Positions 56,601 to 64,000 of a DNA stretch of 64,000 bases are shown piece after piece (the stretch's first letter is position 1; each line of letters starts with the position of its first letter). The translations under genes and the position numbers were made by a program. Under the pieces are notes generated by a model. That model had not been told where the DNA came from, did no database searches, and was given only the letters and a program-made list of their open reading frames with translations. Origin of the DNA: Talpa occidentalis (lineage: Eukaryota; Chordata; Mammalia; Eulipotyphla; Talpidae). The DNA lies in contig NW_023601212.1 in assembly GCF_014898055.3 (NCBI RefSeq), positions 47,914,329 to 47,978,328 on the forward strand, in the 5' to 3' direction.

Positions 56601-59095
56601 CTAGTAGATCACTCATGTCCAACCCACATTCCACAGCCCTTGGAGACCTAGTATCTTCTGTCCAGAAGACACAGACATTTAGAAAAGAGGAGAGCTGAGA
56701 CACAACTTTGTGGAATACTAATGTTCTATGATTCAGGCTCTAGTCTGAAATTCATGTTGCTCTAATCCCTCAGAATTTCTGACAACAGGGAGAAGGAAAC
56801 TTGATGAGCTTCCTACTGCCTAGCTCTGGAATAGGCCCTTTGGCCCTGTGATCAGTTCAGGCTGCCTGATTCAGGAGCCCTCTGCTTGGCAGGCCTTTCC
56901 TTGCTTCAACAGGCTGGCTCTGCTTGGGTCTTCAAAACACAGAGCCTCTGCTGTAAGTCTCAGAAGTGCAACTACAGTGGCCACTGCATCTAGGAACACA
57001 ATGCCTCATATTAAGCACCAGCAACTCTTGGGAGTAGGACTGGCACCCTCTTTGGTAATAACGATAAATCCCATATGGGGAAAAATGAAAAATGAGTCTG
57101 GGTTTTTGCTGTGCACTGTACTTCCAGTCCAGGGGCCATACCTGACTGGCATTAAGTAATTGCTGAGCGAGGAAGCTGTCAGGCTATCCTCTGGGCCCAC
57201 ATAACCCTTGCTCCTCTCCCGCCACAATGAGTTTCATGCAGAATGTCACTCCTTGCATCGTCAGGTGCAGGCACACTGCTCTCATAAGCAAAACCCTCTG
57301 CAAGTAACCCTTTAAGACCTCAGGAAGCACTTACTCGCCAAGATATGGGGATTGAGGGCTGACCACTTGATTCTGCTTGGCTTTCTGCTCCATTTTGGCT
57401 TCAATTTCCCGTTTCTTCTGAGCAATAAGCTCTTCTTGGTGAAGGATGTTCATGTTCATTTTTCCAGACTTGGGAGGAGCAACCCCAAACCATCGGTTAG
57501 CTTTTCCTGGGTAGAAGAAGCACATTAGAAGTCACCTGTGCTGCACAAATATGCCCACCTGCTGCTAAGGGCCTGAGAGCAACTGACAGTCATTTGTTCA
57601 TTCATTCATTCAACATTTACTGAGCTGTAACAGGCCCTGTATGAGGTGAAGAAGAGGCTCACTTATTGTTGGAGAGACAATAAACTTGTAACAAAAAGTA
57701 ACTGCAAAACTGTAACAAGAAATCTTTGAAGGAAACTGTATAAAAAGGGTGAGAAAGAATTACCAGGAGCACTTATGCTACTGCAGTAGGTAGAAAATAA
57801 CCTCTAGAAGAGGGAAAACCAAAGCCAGAACTGAAAAGTTAAAAAGCTGGTCTCCGAAAAAGTAATTTGGTCAAAAGCCCAAGACAGGAAGAAGTTTGGA
57901 GCATCCAAGGACCAGCAAGGGTCCAGTATGGCAAGAGTAGACCACTCCAGGGATGGGGATGAGGGCAACAGAGTCTGGGTTTTACTTTAAAGATTTTGGA
58001 AGTAACAGGGGAGTATTAAACTGACAAAACCCAATTGGTATCTTTATTTTTCAGATCATTCCACTTGTCGACTGAAGAGTGGTAGGCAGCAAAAACACAA
58101 AACAAAACAAAACAAAAAAAAACAAGGAAGCTTGCTGGTGCCAAGCAAAAGACAATGGTGTCACACACAACAGTGGAAGCTGTAGTGATGAAGACACCTC
58201 AGAGGTTCCCCTGGGACTCAGAATAAAATCCTAATTCTAAAAGTCAAATTTTAAGGCAATGCTAGAAAAAAATCCCCTCCCCACTTGAACTTTATCCTAG
58301 TCATTCTCCAAAACGACAAGCCCATCCCTCCCTGAGGCCTTGGCACTTTGCTGTCCCACCTCTTCATGGGAGGATCTTTCCTCCAGATCATCCCATTGCT
58401 GGCATTTTCTCATCTTAAATGTCCCCTCTCACATCAATGCAACTTGCTCTCAGTTGCATTGTGTGCTACCCCAGTAGGAAACAACCTTCAAGAAGGCAGG
58501 GCCCTCTTTGGGGTCATCACCGCACCCCCAATGCCCAGCACAAAGCCTGATACATAGCAAGTATCTGCTGCATGGGTGAACGCCTCCCAGTCTGGGGATA
58601 CTCCGTCTGTGAAAGAGAGAAGGGCAAGGCTTGCGATAACACTGGGGCTGCTGACAACTAAAATGTGTAAATAGAATCCTAGAGTAGTTCGGAAAAGCAG
58701 CCTTTCCAGAAAACGGGACACAGGCCATACAGCGGCTGCTACCAACGTGGGGAGGAAAGGTGCTCTCGGGACAGCCCAAGGTTGTCGGTCTTCGGGGCGC
58801 AGGATTCGGAGCAGCTCCGAAGGCGACTACTTGGAAAACGAGCAGAGGCAGACCTGGCGGAGGCCTGCACGGAAAGCTAGGAGCCCTCAGCGCGCCAGGA
58901 GTGAAAACAGACAACTGGGTCTGGGGGGCTTGGCGGACAGCGCTCGAGGGAGGTCACTCCGGGCGGCCCGTGGGTTGTGGCGGGATTGGTGGGGTAGGTG
59001 GGCCAGAGAGAGGCGAGGCTGTGGCGCGCAGACCAGGCCCCGGCGGCCGCCGAGGGGAGGCGGGGGCTGGTACCTGCAACATCCCGGGTGTCCAT
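32663..59095 (-). CDS. SUGP1: SUGP1 (SURP and G-patch domain protein 1), complete, fourteen coding exons
   Basis: Nuclear splicing factor linked to branch-site recognition with SF3B1 and to the helicase DHX15 through its G-patch (family knowledge). Minus-strand exons: 59074-59095, 57335-57506, 51100-51200, 50587-50787, 48467-48590, 48046-48146, 47069-47192, 41013-41374, 35588-35694, 34720-34897, 34255-34361, 33369-33514, 32925-33054, 32663-32689. Sum 1902 nt, 633 residues plus TGA. Domains: SURP 1 (about 166-240), SURP 2 (about 241-310), Pro-rich linker, [10 protein letters not shown] nuclear/ULM-like motif (about 372), helical [12 protein letters not shown] region, G-patch (about 548-592). 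Human SUGP1 starts MSLKMD; here the corresponding upstream ATG is AGG, so the first in-frame ATG is four codons later. Shares a bidirectional promoter with MAU2. Confidence 0.96.
32925..33054 (-). CDS. SUGP1: SUGP1 exon 13: end of G-patch
   Basis: 130 nt: [20 protein letters not shown] then [20 protein letters not shown]. Completes the G-patch with a glycine pair and ends with a basic helix. Donor GTGCGT. Confidence 0.95.
33369..33514 (-). CDS. SUGP1: SUGP1 exon 12: core of G-patch
   Basis: 146 nt: [20 protein letters not shown] then [17 protein letters not shown], the brace helix and glycine-rich loop of the G-patch, and [11 protein letters not shown]. Donor GTGAGT. Confidence 0.95.
34255..34361 (-). 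CDS. SUGP1: SUGP1 exon 11
   Basis: 107 nt: [20 protein letters not shown] and [16 protein letters not shown]. Helical, no catalytic motif. Donor GTGAGC. Confidence 0.95.
34720..34897 (-). CDS. SUGP1: SUGP1 exon 10
   Basis: 178 nt: [20 protein letters not shown], then [20 protein letters not shown] with an acidic patch, then MEMDKTR. Likely a long helix followed by a disordered acidic segment. Donor GTGGGC. Confidence 0.95.
35588..35694 (-). CDS. SUGP1: SUGP1 exon 9
   Basis: 107 nt: [20 protein letters not shown] and [16 protein letters not shown]. Donor GTGAGA, acceptor TATTTCCAG. Confidence 0.95.
37757..38043 (+). mobile_element. tRNA-derived SINE, subfamily B
   Basis: Head GGGGACCTCCTTGGTGGCAC, B-box-like GAGTTCAATCCCCGG, tail AAATAAATAAATCTTT then AATA repeats. 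Flanks AAACCTGCCAACAAGG / AAAACTGCCAATAAGG. Confidence 0.9.
38159..38410 (+). mobile_element. tRNA-derived SINE, subfamily B, diverged
   Basis: Head GGGGCCTCCCTGGTGGCAGA, tail GAATAAATAAATCTTAAAA. Damaged A- and B-boxes. Confidence 0.86.
39525..39645 (-). mobile_element. tRNA-derived SINE, antisense, missing its tRNA-like head
   Basis: From TTTTAAAGATTTATTTTATT to GAACAGGTGAAATACACTGA; the rest is absent because the next SINE (39653) begins at this point. Confidence 0.82.
39653..39909 (+). mobile_element. tRNA-derived SINE, subfamily B, in a SINE nest
   Basis: Head GGGCCTCCCTGGTGGCGCAA, intact B-box GAGTTCGATCCCC, tail TAATTAAATAAATCTTTTTT. Confidence 0.9.
39912..40176 (-). mobile_element. 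tRNA-derived SINE, subfamily A, antisense, in a SINE nest
   Basis: From TTTTTAAAGATTATTTATTT through CACTGGGTACAGTCAGAAGC to CACCAAGGGAGGTCC. Head-to-head/tail-to-tail with its neighbours, giving long inverted complementarity. Confidence 0.9.
40189..40353 (+). mobile_element. tRNA-derived SINE, 3' part only, internally duplicated
   Basis: Starts in mid-body at GGCGCAGCAGACCTCTCCTG; the CTCCCCTCAGCAGTGTATTT block is present twice (about 40224 and 40257). Ends in ATTGAAAAAAA. Confidence 0.82.
41013..41374 (-). CDS. SUGP1: SUGP1 exon 8: end of SURP 2, Pro/Thr linker, basic motif
   Basis: 362 nt, largest exon. Starts [20 protein letters not shown] (C-terminal half of SURP 2), then a low-complexity Pro/Thr/Ala linker that varies most from human, then [16 protein letters not shown] and [15 protein letters not shown]. 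An old L1 ends within about 90 bp of its donor. Confidence 0.95.
41095..41118 (-). other. SUGP1: ULM-like KRKRKSRW motif in SUGP1
   Basis: Basic residues followed by S-R-W match the UHM-ligand motif seen in SF1 and SF3B1, which binds UHM domains such as that of U2AF2. It also serves as a plausible nuclear-localisation signal. Confidence 0.65.
43013..43295 (+). mobile_element. tRNA-derived SINE, subfamily B
   Basis: Head CGGGCCTCCTGGTGGCACAA, tail GAATAAATAAATCTTTAAAA. Short C-run variation near 43220. Confidence 0.9.
43350..43614 (+). mobile_element. tRNA-derived SINE, older and diverged
   Basis: Head GGTGTCTCCCTGATTGCTTA, body retains GCACAGCAGACCTCTCCTGT, tail AAAATAAAAAATAAAATC. A-box lost. 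Confidence 0.82.
44340..44625. mobile_element. Tigger/pogo-like DNA transposon relic
   Basis: One end CAGTGGTTTCAGTTACCTGA and the other GATAAGGGGGGTACTAC, plus the TTTCAGGCATCCACTGGAGA block, resemble non-autonomous Tigger elements by eye. Inserted in the old L1. Confidence 0.55.
45020..47068. other. SUGP1: SUGP1 intron 7, unique remainder
   Basis: No repeat family, RNA gene or exon recognised between the L1 end and exon 7; open frames here are short and unsupported. Confidence 0.45.
47069..47192 (-). CDS. SUGP1: SUGP1 exon 7: first half of SURP 2
   Basis: 124 nt: [20 protein letters not shown] and [18 protein letters not shown]. Same length, phase and opening bases as exon 5, and its acceptor side is nearly identical to that of exon 5. 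Confidence 0.96.
48046..48146 (-). CDS. SUGP1: SUGP1 exon 6: second half of SURP 1
   Basis: 101 nt: [20 protein letters not shown] and [13 protein letters not shown]. Acceptor TCTCCAG, donor GTAGGT. Exons 5-6 and 7-8 form a duplicated two-exon SURP unit. Confidence 0.95.
48467..48590 (-). CDS. SUGP1: SUGP1 exon 5: first half of SURP 1
   Basis: 124 nt: [20 protein letters not shown] and [20 protein letters not shown]. Last codon of the SURP helix is LS where human has FA. Donor GTAAGT. Confidence 0.95.
48855..49235 (-). pseudogene. Probable processed retrocopy of an unidentified gene
   Basis: On the minus strand a reading frame ends [14 protein letters not shown] then TGA (49010-49012), preceded by [23 protein letters not shown] acidic text. 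It is followed by a 3' UTR, an AATAAA (48880-48885) and, about 20 nt later, an A7 run (48855-48861): the layout of a retrotransposed mRNA end. A second frame overlaps upstream ([18 protein letters not shown]), so a frameshift near 49160 is likely. The parent gene was not recognised. It lies in SUGP1 intron 4 in the sense orientation. Alternative: an unannotated terminal exon. Confidence 0.45.
50587..50787 (-). CDS. SUGP1: SUGP1 exon 4
   Basis: 201 nt: proline-rich [20 protein letters not shown], then [20 protein letters not shown] and the acidic [16 protein letters not shown]. Acceptor CCTTCCCAAG chosen because G+AT gives Asp as in the family; a second AG 12 nt inside (CCCCCCAG) is an alternative in-frame site. 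Confidence 0.85.
50900..50990. repeat. MIR-like fragment between SUGP1 exons 3 and 4
   Basis: CCCCATTTTACAGATGAAAACGTGAGGCTCAGAGG is the conserved MIR core pattern (shown here in part only). Confidence 0.6.
51100..51200 (-). CDS. SUGP1: SUGP1 exon 3
   Basis: 101 nt: [20 protein letters not shown] and [13 protein letters not shown]. Acceptor GGGTCTAG, donor GTGAGC. Confidence 0.94.
52039..52064 (-). mobile_element. Tail remnant of an antisense SINE, left of the L1
   Basis: TTTTTTTTAAAGATTTATTT is the reverse complement of the SINE tail; the matching body resumes at 54058 beyond the L1. Confidence 0.7.
52065..54050 (+). mobile_element. Younger 5'-truncated LINE-1 (ORF2 C-terminal half and 3' UTR)
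   Basis: Begins within the reverse transcriptase and includes the catalytic FADDMIIY at about 52149. A one-base frame change follows near 52170-52180. Then an open frame 52231-52950 runs through GYKINTQKS to NSKWIKD and a TAG; a second open stretch 53010-53876 covers the cysteine-rich end ([18 protein letters not shown]) and finishes SLIAGI. The 3' UTR has a G-rich run (53963-53990) and ends AATATAAAAATAAAATTTAT. Only three or so disabling changes over 2 kb make it the youngest L1 here. It lies antisense in SUGP1 intron 2. Confidence 0.92.
54058..54267 (-). mobile_element. tRNA-derived SINE, subfamily A, antisense, split by the L1
   Basis: AAATTATTTATTTATTTATT then, skipping about 55 bp of usual body, GCAGGCAGAAGGACTGAAGT to CACCGGGGAGGCCCC. 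The missing tail piece lies at 52039. Confidence 0.85.
54428..54709 (+). mobile_element. tRNA-derived SINE, subfamily B, with (AT)n tail
   Basis: Head GGGCCTCCCTGGTGGCACAG; tail AATAAATCTTTAAAATATAT. Flanks TCATCTTTCT on both sides. Confidence 0.9.
55221..55489 (+). mobile_element. tRNA-derived SINE, subfamily A
   Basis: Head GGGGCCTCCCCTCTGGTGGT (small insertion), B-box GGTTCAATTGCC damaged, tail ATAAATAAATAAACCTTAAA. Flanks AAAGCACCTTGG / AAAGCACGTTGG. Confidence 0.9.
55555..56205 (+). mobile_element. Old LINE-1 3' fragment, split by a SINE
   Basis: Includes GGAGTATTATTCAACCATAA and GAGCAGGCAATCCAGAGACA, typical of the L1 3' end, and closes with AGCTCAATAAAAATGAATAA. Interrupted at 55868. 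Confidence 0.7.
55868..56130 (+). mobile_element. tRNA-derived SINE, subfamily B
   Basis: Head GGGCCTCCCTGGTGGCACAA, tail CATAAATAAATAAACCTTTA. Target-site duplication AAAACCACTAACTT on both sides. Confidence 0.91.
56308..56395 (+). repeat. Short tandem repeat built on AAATGCTTCCTATTATT
   Basis: Three copies of AAATGCTTCCTA(T/C)TATT with a varying number of ATT units between them. Confidence 0.8.
57335..57506 (-). CDS. SUGP1: SUGP1 exon 2
   Basis: 172 nt: [20 protein letters not shown], then [20 protein letters not shown] and [14 protein letters not shown]. Charged coiled helix. Donor GTAAGT, acceptor CTACCCAG. Confidence 0.96.
57590..57720. repeat. Ancient L2-like fragment in SUGP1 intron 1 side
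   Basis: CATTCATTCATTCAACATTT followed by AACAGGCCCTGTATGAGG and GAGAGACAATAA resembles the L2 3' end. By eye only. Confidence 0.5.
57800..58730. other. SUGP1: SUGP1 intron 1, unique stretch
   Basis: No gene or repeat recognised except an AAAACAAAACAAAAC run near 58098-58122. Confidence 0.45.
59074..59095 (-). CDS. SUGP1: SUGP1 exon 1: start codon and seven codons
   Basis: ATG (59093-59095), reading MDTRDVAG across the junction, donor GTACCA. Context CAAGATGG is a good Kozak site. The codon matching the human initiator (four codons upstream, 59105-59107) is AGG here. Confidence 0.88.
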
Positions 59096-59160
59096 CTTGA
59101 GACTCCTCCACACCCACAATGCTTTGGCGCCGCCCGAAGAGGCTTGTTATAGTGCGCATG

Positions 59161-59181
59161 GCCTGCCGGGAGATGTAGTCC
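59161..59181 (-). promoter_or_regulatory. ZNF143/THAP11-like element (SBS)
   Basis: The minus strand reads GACTACATCTCCCGGCAGGC, close to the ACTACAANTCCCAGMRKGC consensus typical of bidirectional housekeeping promoters. A weaker ACTACAAGTTCAGG lies at 59347. Confidence 0.65.
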
Positions 59182-59457
59182 GCGTTTGCCTGCCACGTCC
59201 GGCAGCTGCGAGAACGCCAAGGGTCTTCTCCCACAACGGGAATACACATCTAGGGCTGTCTTCTGTGTCCGGTCTCAGTCCGGAGGACCAGAAGACGTCG
59301 CCGTTTCTTATGCCTTCCAGGAGCCACGGTAACGCTAAACACAAAACTACAAGTTCAGGGACGCTTTACACGGTAAATATCGCGACAGCCGCGAGGCTAG
59401 CCGGCCCCGCCCCTCGCACCGCTTCCGCCTCCCTGCGGGCGGCTTGTTGTTGTGGAG

Positions 59458-59471
59458 GCCAAGATGGCGGC
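59458..59471 (+). promoter_or_regulatory. MAU2: YY1 motif overlapping the MAU2 start codon
   Basis: GCCAAGATGGCGGC is the extended YY1 consensus; as in many housekeeping genes it doubles as Kozak context and start codon. Confidence 0.75.
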
Positions 59472-59736
59472 GCAGGCGGTGGCGGCGGCTCAGGCAGCTG
59501 CACAGGCGGCGCAGGCCGAAGCGGCCGAGTCTTGGTATCTGGCGCTCCTGGGCTTTGCCGAGCACTTCCGCACCTCCAGCCCGCCCAAGATTCGCCTGTG
59601 CGTGCACTGCCTGCAGGCCGTGTTCCCCTTCAAGCCGCCGCAGCGCATCGAGGCCCGTACGCACCTGCAGCTTGGTTCGGTGCTCTACCACCACACCAAG
59701 AATAGCGAGCAGGCGCGCAGCCACCTGGAAAAGGCG
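59464..59736 (+). CDS. MAU2: MAU2 (cohesin-loading subunit SCC4), exon 1 only
   Basis: MAU2 binds the N-terminus of NIPBL and forms the loader that places cohesin on chromatin. Exon 1 encodes 91 codons: an alanine/glutamine-rich start (AAQAVAAAQAAAQAAQAEAA), then ESWYLALLGFAEHFRTSSPP and the first TPR-type helices (IRLCVHCLQAVFPFKPPQRI, HLQLGSVLYHHTKN), ending SHLEKA before GTGAGC at phase 0. A(-3) and G(+4) give a strong initiation context. Upstream in-frame codons (GAG GCC AAG) have no ATG. The remaining exons lie outside the window. Confidence 0.95.
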
Positions 59737-61897
59737 GTGAGCGCGGGCCGGGCAGTGAGCGGGGAGGCGCTGGGTGGTGCGGGCCGAGGGCCCGGCTGGG
59801 GCACCGCCCGCCTTTGGGGACCCCAGGGCCTCGCCCCACACCGTATTTAACGTCCTTGGTGGCTGCAGGGACCCAGGACCTCACTCAAGGTTTGCTGAGT
59901 TTTCTTGTGAGGAGCAACAGTGTTCCCAATTCTTAAAGTTTTCTTGAGTATCTCACGCGTTGGCTCCGAGACTCGGCACACCCGTACATGGGCCTGTGGT
60001 CCAACTCCTCGACCCTCAGACTTCTCCTGAAGTGACTCAGGATTGGGGAAGGGAAGGTTGACAGTCCAAATATTACTGGGGGATCTGAAGTTTGGTCTCA
60101 AAAAACCTGGGAAGACTTTCCCCTTCCTAGACCCGGAAGTCTGATCTGTGTTTGGAGGGTCTTGCAGGGTGCTAAGAGACCCAGAGCCAAAGTTGCTCAT
60201 TTGAGGTATTCAAAGTAGGCTCAGAGTGTGGGATCAGGGGTGGGGTCTGAATTCCAGTACCAATTGCTCTGTATAAGGCGGTTATTGAAGCTCCTTCTTT
60301 TCTCCCTATCATCTGGTGACTGCTTTTTCTCCCACCATCACTAATTCATCCTCTTCAGAGGGCAGACCACCCCCCATCTTAAACGTGGGATCTTGATGCT
60401 TTGAAGACTGTGGGATGGTGATAGTGCCTCTACCCTTTCTGCCTGTGGATTTTTTTCTCACAGCACCACCACACTCCTTTCAGACCCACCATGCCTTCTT
60501 TTGCCACTTATACGTCTTTATTCTGCTTAAAGAAGTGATCTCTTGAATATAAACAGATTTTAAATTTTTACCAATGTGAGGTAAATCCAAGCCCTCCCAT
60601 GGCTAATAACGGGAGGATTTCAGATCTTTGTTTTGCAGATTGTACAGAGTTAGAAAGGGACTTCAATCCTTAATCAATCATTAATCTCTTCCGTGTTTCA
60701 GGACTGAAGCAGCATGAACCCAGAGCAGTGATGTGTATAAAGCCACCAGCAGGTTAATAAATCAAGGCTCAAACCTACATTTAAGAGTGCCAGGTTCTAT
60801 GCCAAAAAATACATTGTTACTGTTTTTGTGACGTTTTCCTCTTCCTTTCAGCAGTTGTTTGTTTAGCTCACACTGGGTGCCAAGCCCTCTTCTAAGCGCT
60901 GGGAATCAGCAGTAAGGGAGACAAATAATGAATATGTAGTCAAAGACTAAACAGTGATAGAAGAACCACAAAGAATAAGTGCCAGAAAAAAGGGATGCTG
61001 CTGGTGTGGAGCTATTTTTGGTAGAGGGAAGGAGTAAGTCTATTTGTTAGAGCAACATTTAAGCAGACTTGACTGGGTAGGGAGTAATCCTGGTAGACTA
61101 CGTTGGATATGTCAGGTGGGTCTCAGTGAGTGTCCATGCTGTTGAGACCAGTCAGTGTCAGGGTTTGTCATGGGCAGTGATAAGGCTGAGATCAAATGAA
61201 GAAGCCCCAGCTTTCCTTGCATGGGTGATCTGGTGACTTGGCTGCCAGACCGTTTGTGAATGTGCCAAAAGAATTTCCTTCTCTGCATTAAAAACAAATC
61301 CTGCCACCTCCCTTCCCTTGTCCTCCCCACTCTGAGGGGTGAGGGAAGCAGTTAGCCTGTTTCTAGCAATGGTTCATAGTTGCTGTGTATCATTCTCAGA
61401 ATTTGCCACTCAGTCCTGTCAAGAGGAAGCAGTCAGATCTCAAGTTGCTCCCTTTTACCCACTTGGCTTTTGGATCCATAATTTAAACCCTTATCCTTTA
61501 AAGTGCCTTCCCCTATTTTTATAGACTCCCAAAACCTGTGGGGTCTTCCTCAGAGCCACAAAGCTCATGCTGACATAAGACTGGGAATTCCTTTCTAGCT
61601 GTTGCATGCTAGGATTTTGTTCATATTTCAACTGAAGAGCCTCTCTCTGTGCTGCCTTCTGCACTTGGTTTGTGACTTCTTTTTGTGTTGCATCGCAAGT
61701 GTGCTTTCTTTAATTTTATTCTTTATTTGTTGTTTTTTTCCCCCAAGTCAGGCAACTGTCAACTTCTATTCTTTCCTTTTCCAGACCCACTTTATAGAGT
61801 CATGATCTGTTCTTCTTTTAAATGTGGTTGGCTAGTTTCTAGTCTTGAAGAGCAAATGGCCAAAGATATCCAATTGCTTTTCAGGAACTAACCCAAA

Positions 61898-61901
<4 letters not shown>

Positions 61902-61932
<31 letters not shown>

Positions 61933-61943
61933 TTTTTTTTTTT
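61902..61943. repeat. A29-C-T12 run
   Basis: TTTAAAAAA then an unbroken A-run to 61930, one C, then twelve T. The two halves can pair as an A/T hairpin; possibly two facing retroelement tails. Confidence 0.8.
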
Positions 61944-62989
61944 AAAAGGTGAGTGACTCAAGTATTTCCTGACAGTTTTGTCCCTGATCATTCCCTCTGC
62001 TGTTCTTTCCTTCCCAAACTTATAAATGCTTTAGGTAAAATTTTTATTGGCCTTTGAACTTTGTACTTCACTCACCTATTATATTCATTTCCCTCTGAGA
62101 ACTCCTAACCTCCTTGGTAGTTATGTATGCATGTATTTATATGTATTTGTACACGTGTGTGTGTACATAAGGTAAAGTTTCTTACCTTTCTGTCTTCTGT
62201 GCTAGTTTTTAGCTTCCTCCTCAACTGCATTTATAAGCTTTCTAGAAGGAATGTATAAAGTAGTTACCTATCTACTTCATTAGTGGACAGAATCTTGTTA
62301 AGCATTCCCATGAGAGGAGGGTGGGGAGGTTGTTTCTCCCTGTCCTCAACAATTTTATTGAGATTGAAGCTGTTGATCTCAGATGTCCCTGCATGTCTTC
62401 CCTGGGTCTGCTCAGAGATCCTGTAGCTCTTACATGCATGATGGGACACTTCTGTCTGAGAACCTTTCCTTGATGATGGTTTTGGCAGTGATGTGGATAT
62501 ATGTCATCAGAATCTGTGGCTGCTCTGAAACTCCTTGAGTGAATAGTCTAGAATTATAGGGAATGTTGTTTTACTCAGAAATCTCTTGGCTAGAGAATTT
62601 ATGAAGCTGTTTCTGCAGATCTGTCAATTTGTGTTATTTAATTTTCACCTTATTACCTTTCCTCTTAATGCACACTTATTCCTGTGTTAATGTTCAATCT
62701 TCTATTGTCTTGCTTTCATGCTGTCTTTCAAGCAGCCAGTTCTATGCCAACCATTTGCATATCCTCTGGAATTAAGAGAATGGGTTTCTCTGAACTTAAA
62801 TGTTTATCTACTTTCCCCTTACTTTCTTGCTTTTGATCACACTCCTATTTATCCCTTGACTTGGAAAGTACATCTTTACATTTTCCTGATGTGAAAGTCA
62901 CAGAAGGATAAATGCTACTTCGCTGGAATGGATTGCTTATTATTTTCCCAGTAATTAATGCCACATTTGCTTTTCTGTCTGCGGGCTGC

Positions 62990-63250
62990 TTTTTTTTTTT
63001 TAAACATTTATTTATTCAAGAACTGGGGTACAGATCAGAGGCATAGGAGGGCGAGAGAACTCCTATGAGAGCAGGGAGCAGAATAGGCAGACGGACCGGA
63101 GACACTGCTGAGGGGATCAGTGGGTGAGGCAAGAGAGGTCTGCCATGCCATGCAGGCCTCCCCCTGGCTGGCCAGGAATCGAACCCGCGCTGCAGAGGCC
63201 TTGGACAGCCCCACAGCGCAGCTGCCAATCCTGGTGGCGCAGGGAGGCCC
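62990..63250 (-). mobile_element. tRNA-derived SINE, antisense, in MAU2 intron 1
   Basis: From TTTTTTTTAAACATTTATTT to GGTGGCGCAGGGAGGCCC; flanks GCGGGCTGC / GGGGCCTGC. The B-box region (GGAATCGAACCCGCGC on plus) is well kept. Confidence 0.88.
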
Positions 63251-64000
63251 TGGGGCCTGCTTTTTAGTAGTGGGTGTTTTCTTGCTTTCTTTAGAAAGCA
63301 GCTCAAGCTGTACAAGTTAGACACTTGTTAATTCTGCTTCCACGTCTGACAGTAGTTCACCTTCCTGGTGTGTAATTAAACCATCCCTTTCTCTTAAGCC
63401 CAAAAGGGTTGGTTCTATGCCGTCTGTCACAACTAGAACAGGTCCTTCATCTTATCCTGCTGAATTCCAGCCCCATCACTTGGCAGAATGTGGTACCTAG
63501 TTGTATTTGCAGAACTCAGAGTTAAGCACTTTTGTGATAGCGTGATCTGTGCTTTCTCCTCTTTTTATTTTTATTTCCATTTCTACACCTTTGCATCAGT
63601 CCATTCCAGGCACTGGGGATGCAGTACCATGAGGAGGCACACTATGAGACTTTATCTGATGAATGCTAAGGAACCAGCTCTTCTAGGACTCTGTGTGTTG
63701 TGCACTCCCATGTGAGTCCACACCTTATGACCTCTAACCTCCAGGGCAGCACTCCCAATACCCCTGATGCTGGGGGATAAGGCGTTTCCAAAAGGTTCCA
63801 GTCTTGAGCCTTTGGGCAAACAACCCACTTGTCCGGTGGTCATAAGGACCTGGGAAAAGTGATGTTCTTTCTCCAGCTCTCATGTCAGAATTGGAGGGAG
63901 CTGGCAGATGACTGGCCACTATCACAAATAATCTGTTATCAGTGGAGAGCAACCCAAGTGTCATGGACTAGATGTTAGTTACACAAAGTCCCAGAAGGAG

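Larger units (their letters stand above)
58740..59760. promoter_or_regulatory. Bidirectional CpG-island promoter of SUGP1 and MAU2
   Basis: Dense CG content spans both divergent first exons, whose ATGs are 369 bp apart (59095 and 59464). No TATA box is evident. ZNF143-like and YY1 motifs lie within it. Sharing of one promoter by the two genes is inferred from spacing and orientation. Confidence 0.8.
59737..64000 (+). other. MAU2: MAU2 intron 1 (to window end)
   Basis: No second exon (WLISQQ...) was found, so the window closes inside the intron. Contents: CpG-island shore to about 59,850, unique DNA, an L2-like scrap near 60860-60960, a long A-run/T-run at 61902-61943 and an antisense SINE at 62990. 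Nothing else recognised. Confidence 0.7.

Noticed and set aside
58998..59705. 235-codon plus-strand open frame across the SUGP1/MAU2 promoter
   Set aside because: It lies in a CpG island where stop codons are rare, overlaps the MAU2 first exon in another frame and has no recognisable domain.

Overview
The window is nuclear DNA from a placental mammal. It holds intron-split vertebrate genes with GT-AG junctions, CpG-island promoters, LINE-1 relics and many tRNA-derived SINEs. No Alu, rodent B1/B2, ruminant Bov, cetacean CHR, pig PRE1, horse ERE, canid CAN or vespertilionid VES-type element was recognised. The dominant SINE (tRNA-like head, body ending in AATAAATAAATCTTT plus an A-tail) was not matched to a named family, so the species is left open; a laurasiatherian is my guess. 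There is no sign of bacterial, CRISPR or phage DNA.

Five genes are read from the sequence in the order NCAN > < HAPLN4 < TM6SF2 < SUGP1 > MAU2, which is the gene order of human 19p13.11. (1) 1-11150, + strand: the last seven exons of neurocan (second EGF, C-type lectin, sushi, His-rich tail, stop at 8880, poly(A) signal at 11125). (2) About 13690-21100, - strand: HAPLN4, complete, five coding exons, 402 codons; the first coding exon carries only the ATG. (3) About 22250-29890, - strand: TM6SF2, complete, ten exons, 375 codons. (4) About 32525-59150, - strand: SUGP1, complete, fourteen exons, 633 codons, its introns packed with L1 and SINE DNA. (5) From 59464, + strand: exon 1 of MAU2, sharing a bidirectional CpG-island promoter with SUGP1; the window ends inside its first intron. 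Every exon phase was checked by hand and all four complete or C-terminal reading frames close without frameshift or premature stop.

Functionally, NCAN and HAPLN4 are partners in the hyaluronan matrix of brain (perineuronal nets) and form one of the conserved lectican/link-protein gene pairs. TM6SF2 acts in hepatic and intestinal lipid export. SUGP1 is a spliceosomal SURP/G-patch protein. MAU2 is the cohesin-loader subunit SCC4. These last three share no pathway; they are neighbours.

The remainder is intronic and intergenic DNA: about 27 copies of one SINE family in two subfamilies, several old L1 fragments, one younger 5'-truncated L1 (52065-54050) that landed in the tail of an older SINE, probable DNA-transposon relics, a likely processed retrocopy (48855-49235) and a degenerate minisatellite downstream of the HAPLN4 stop. 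I found no wholly new system. The best leads are a duplicated in-frame splice donor in HAPLN4, near-identical intron ends at the two SURP exons of SUGP1, a lost upstream start codon in SUGP1, the X-box-like/CTCF-like repeat tract in the HAPLN4 3' region, and the SINE family itself.
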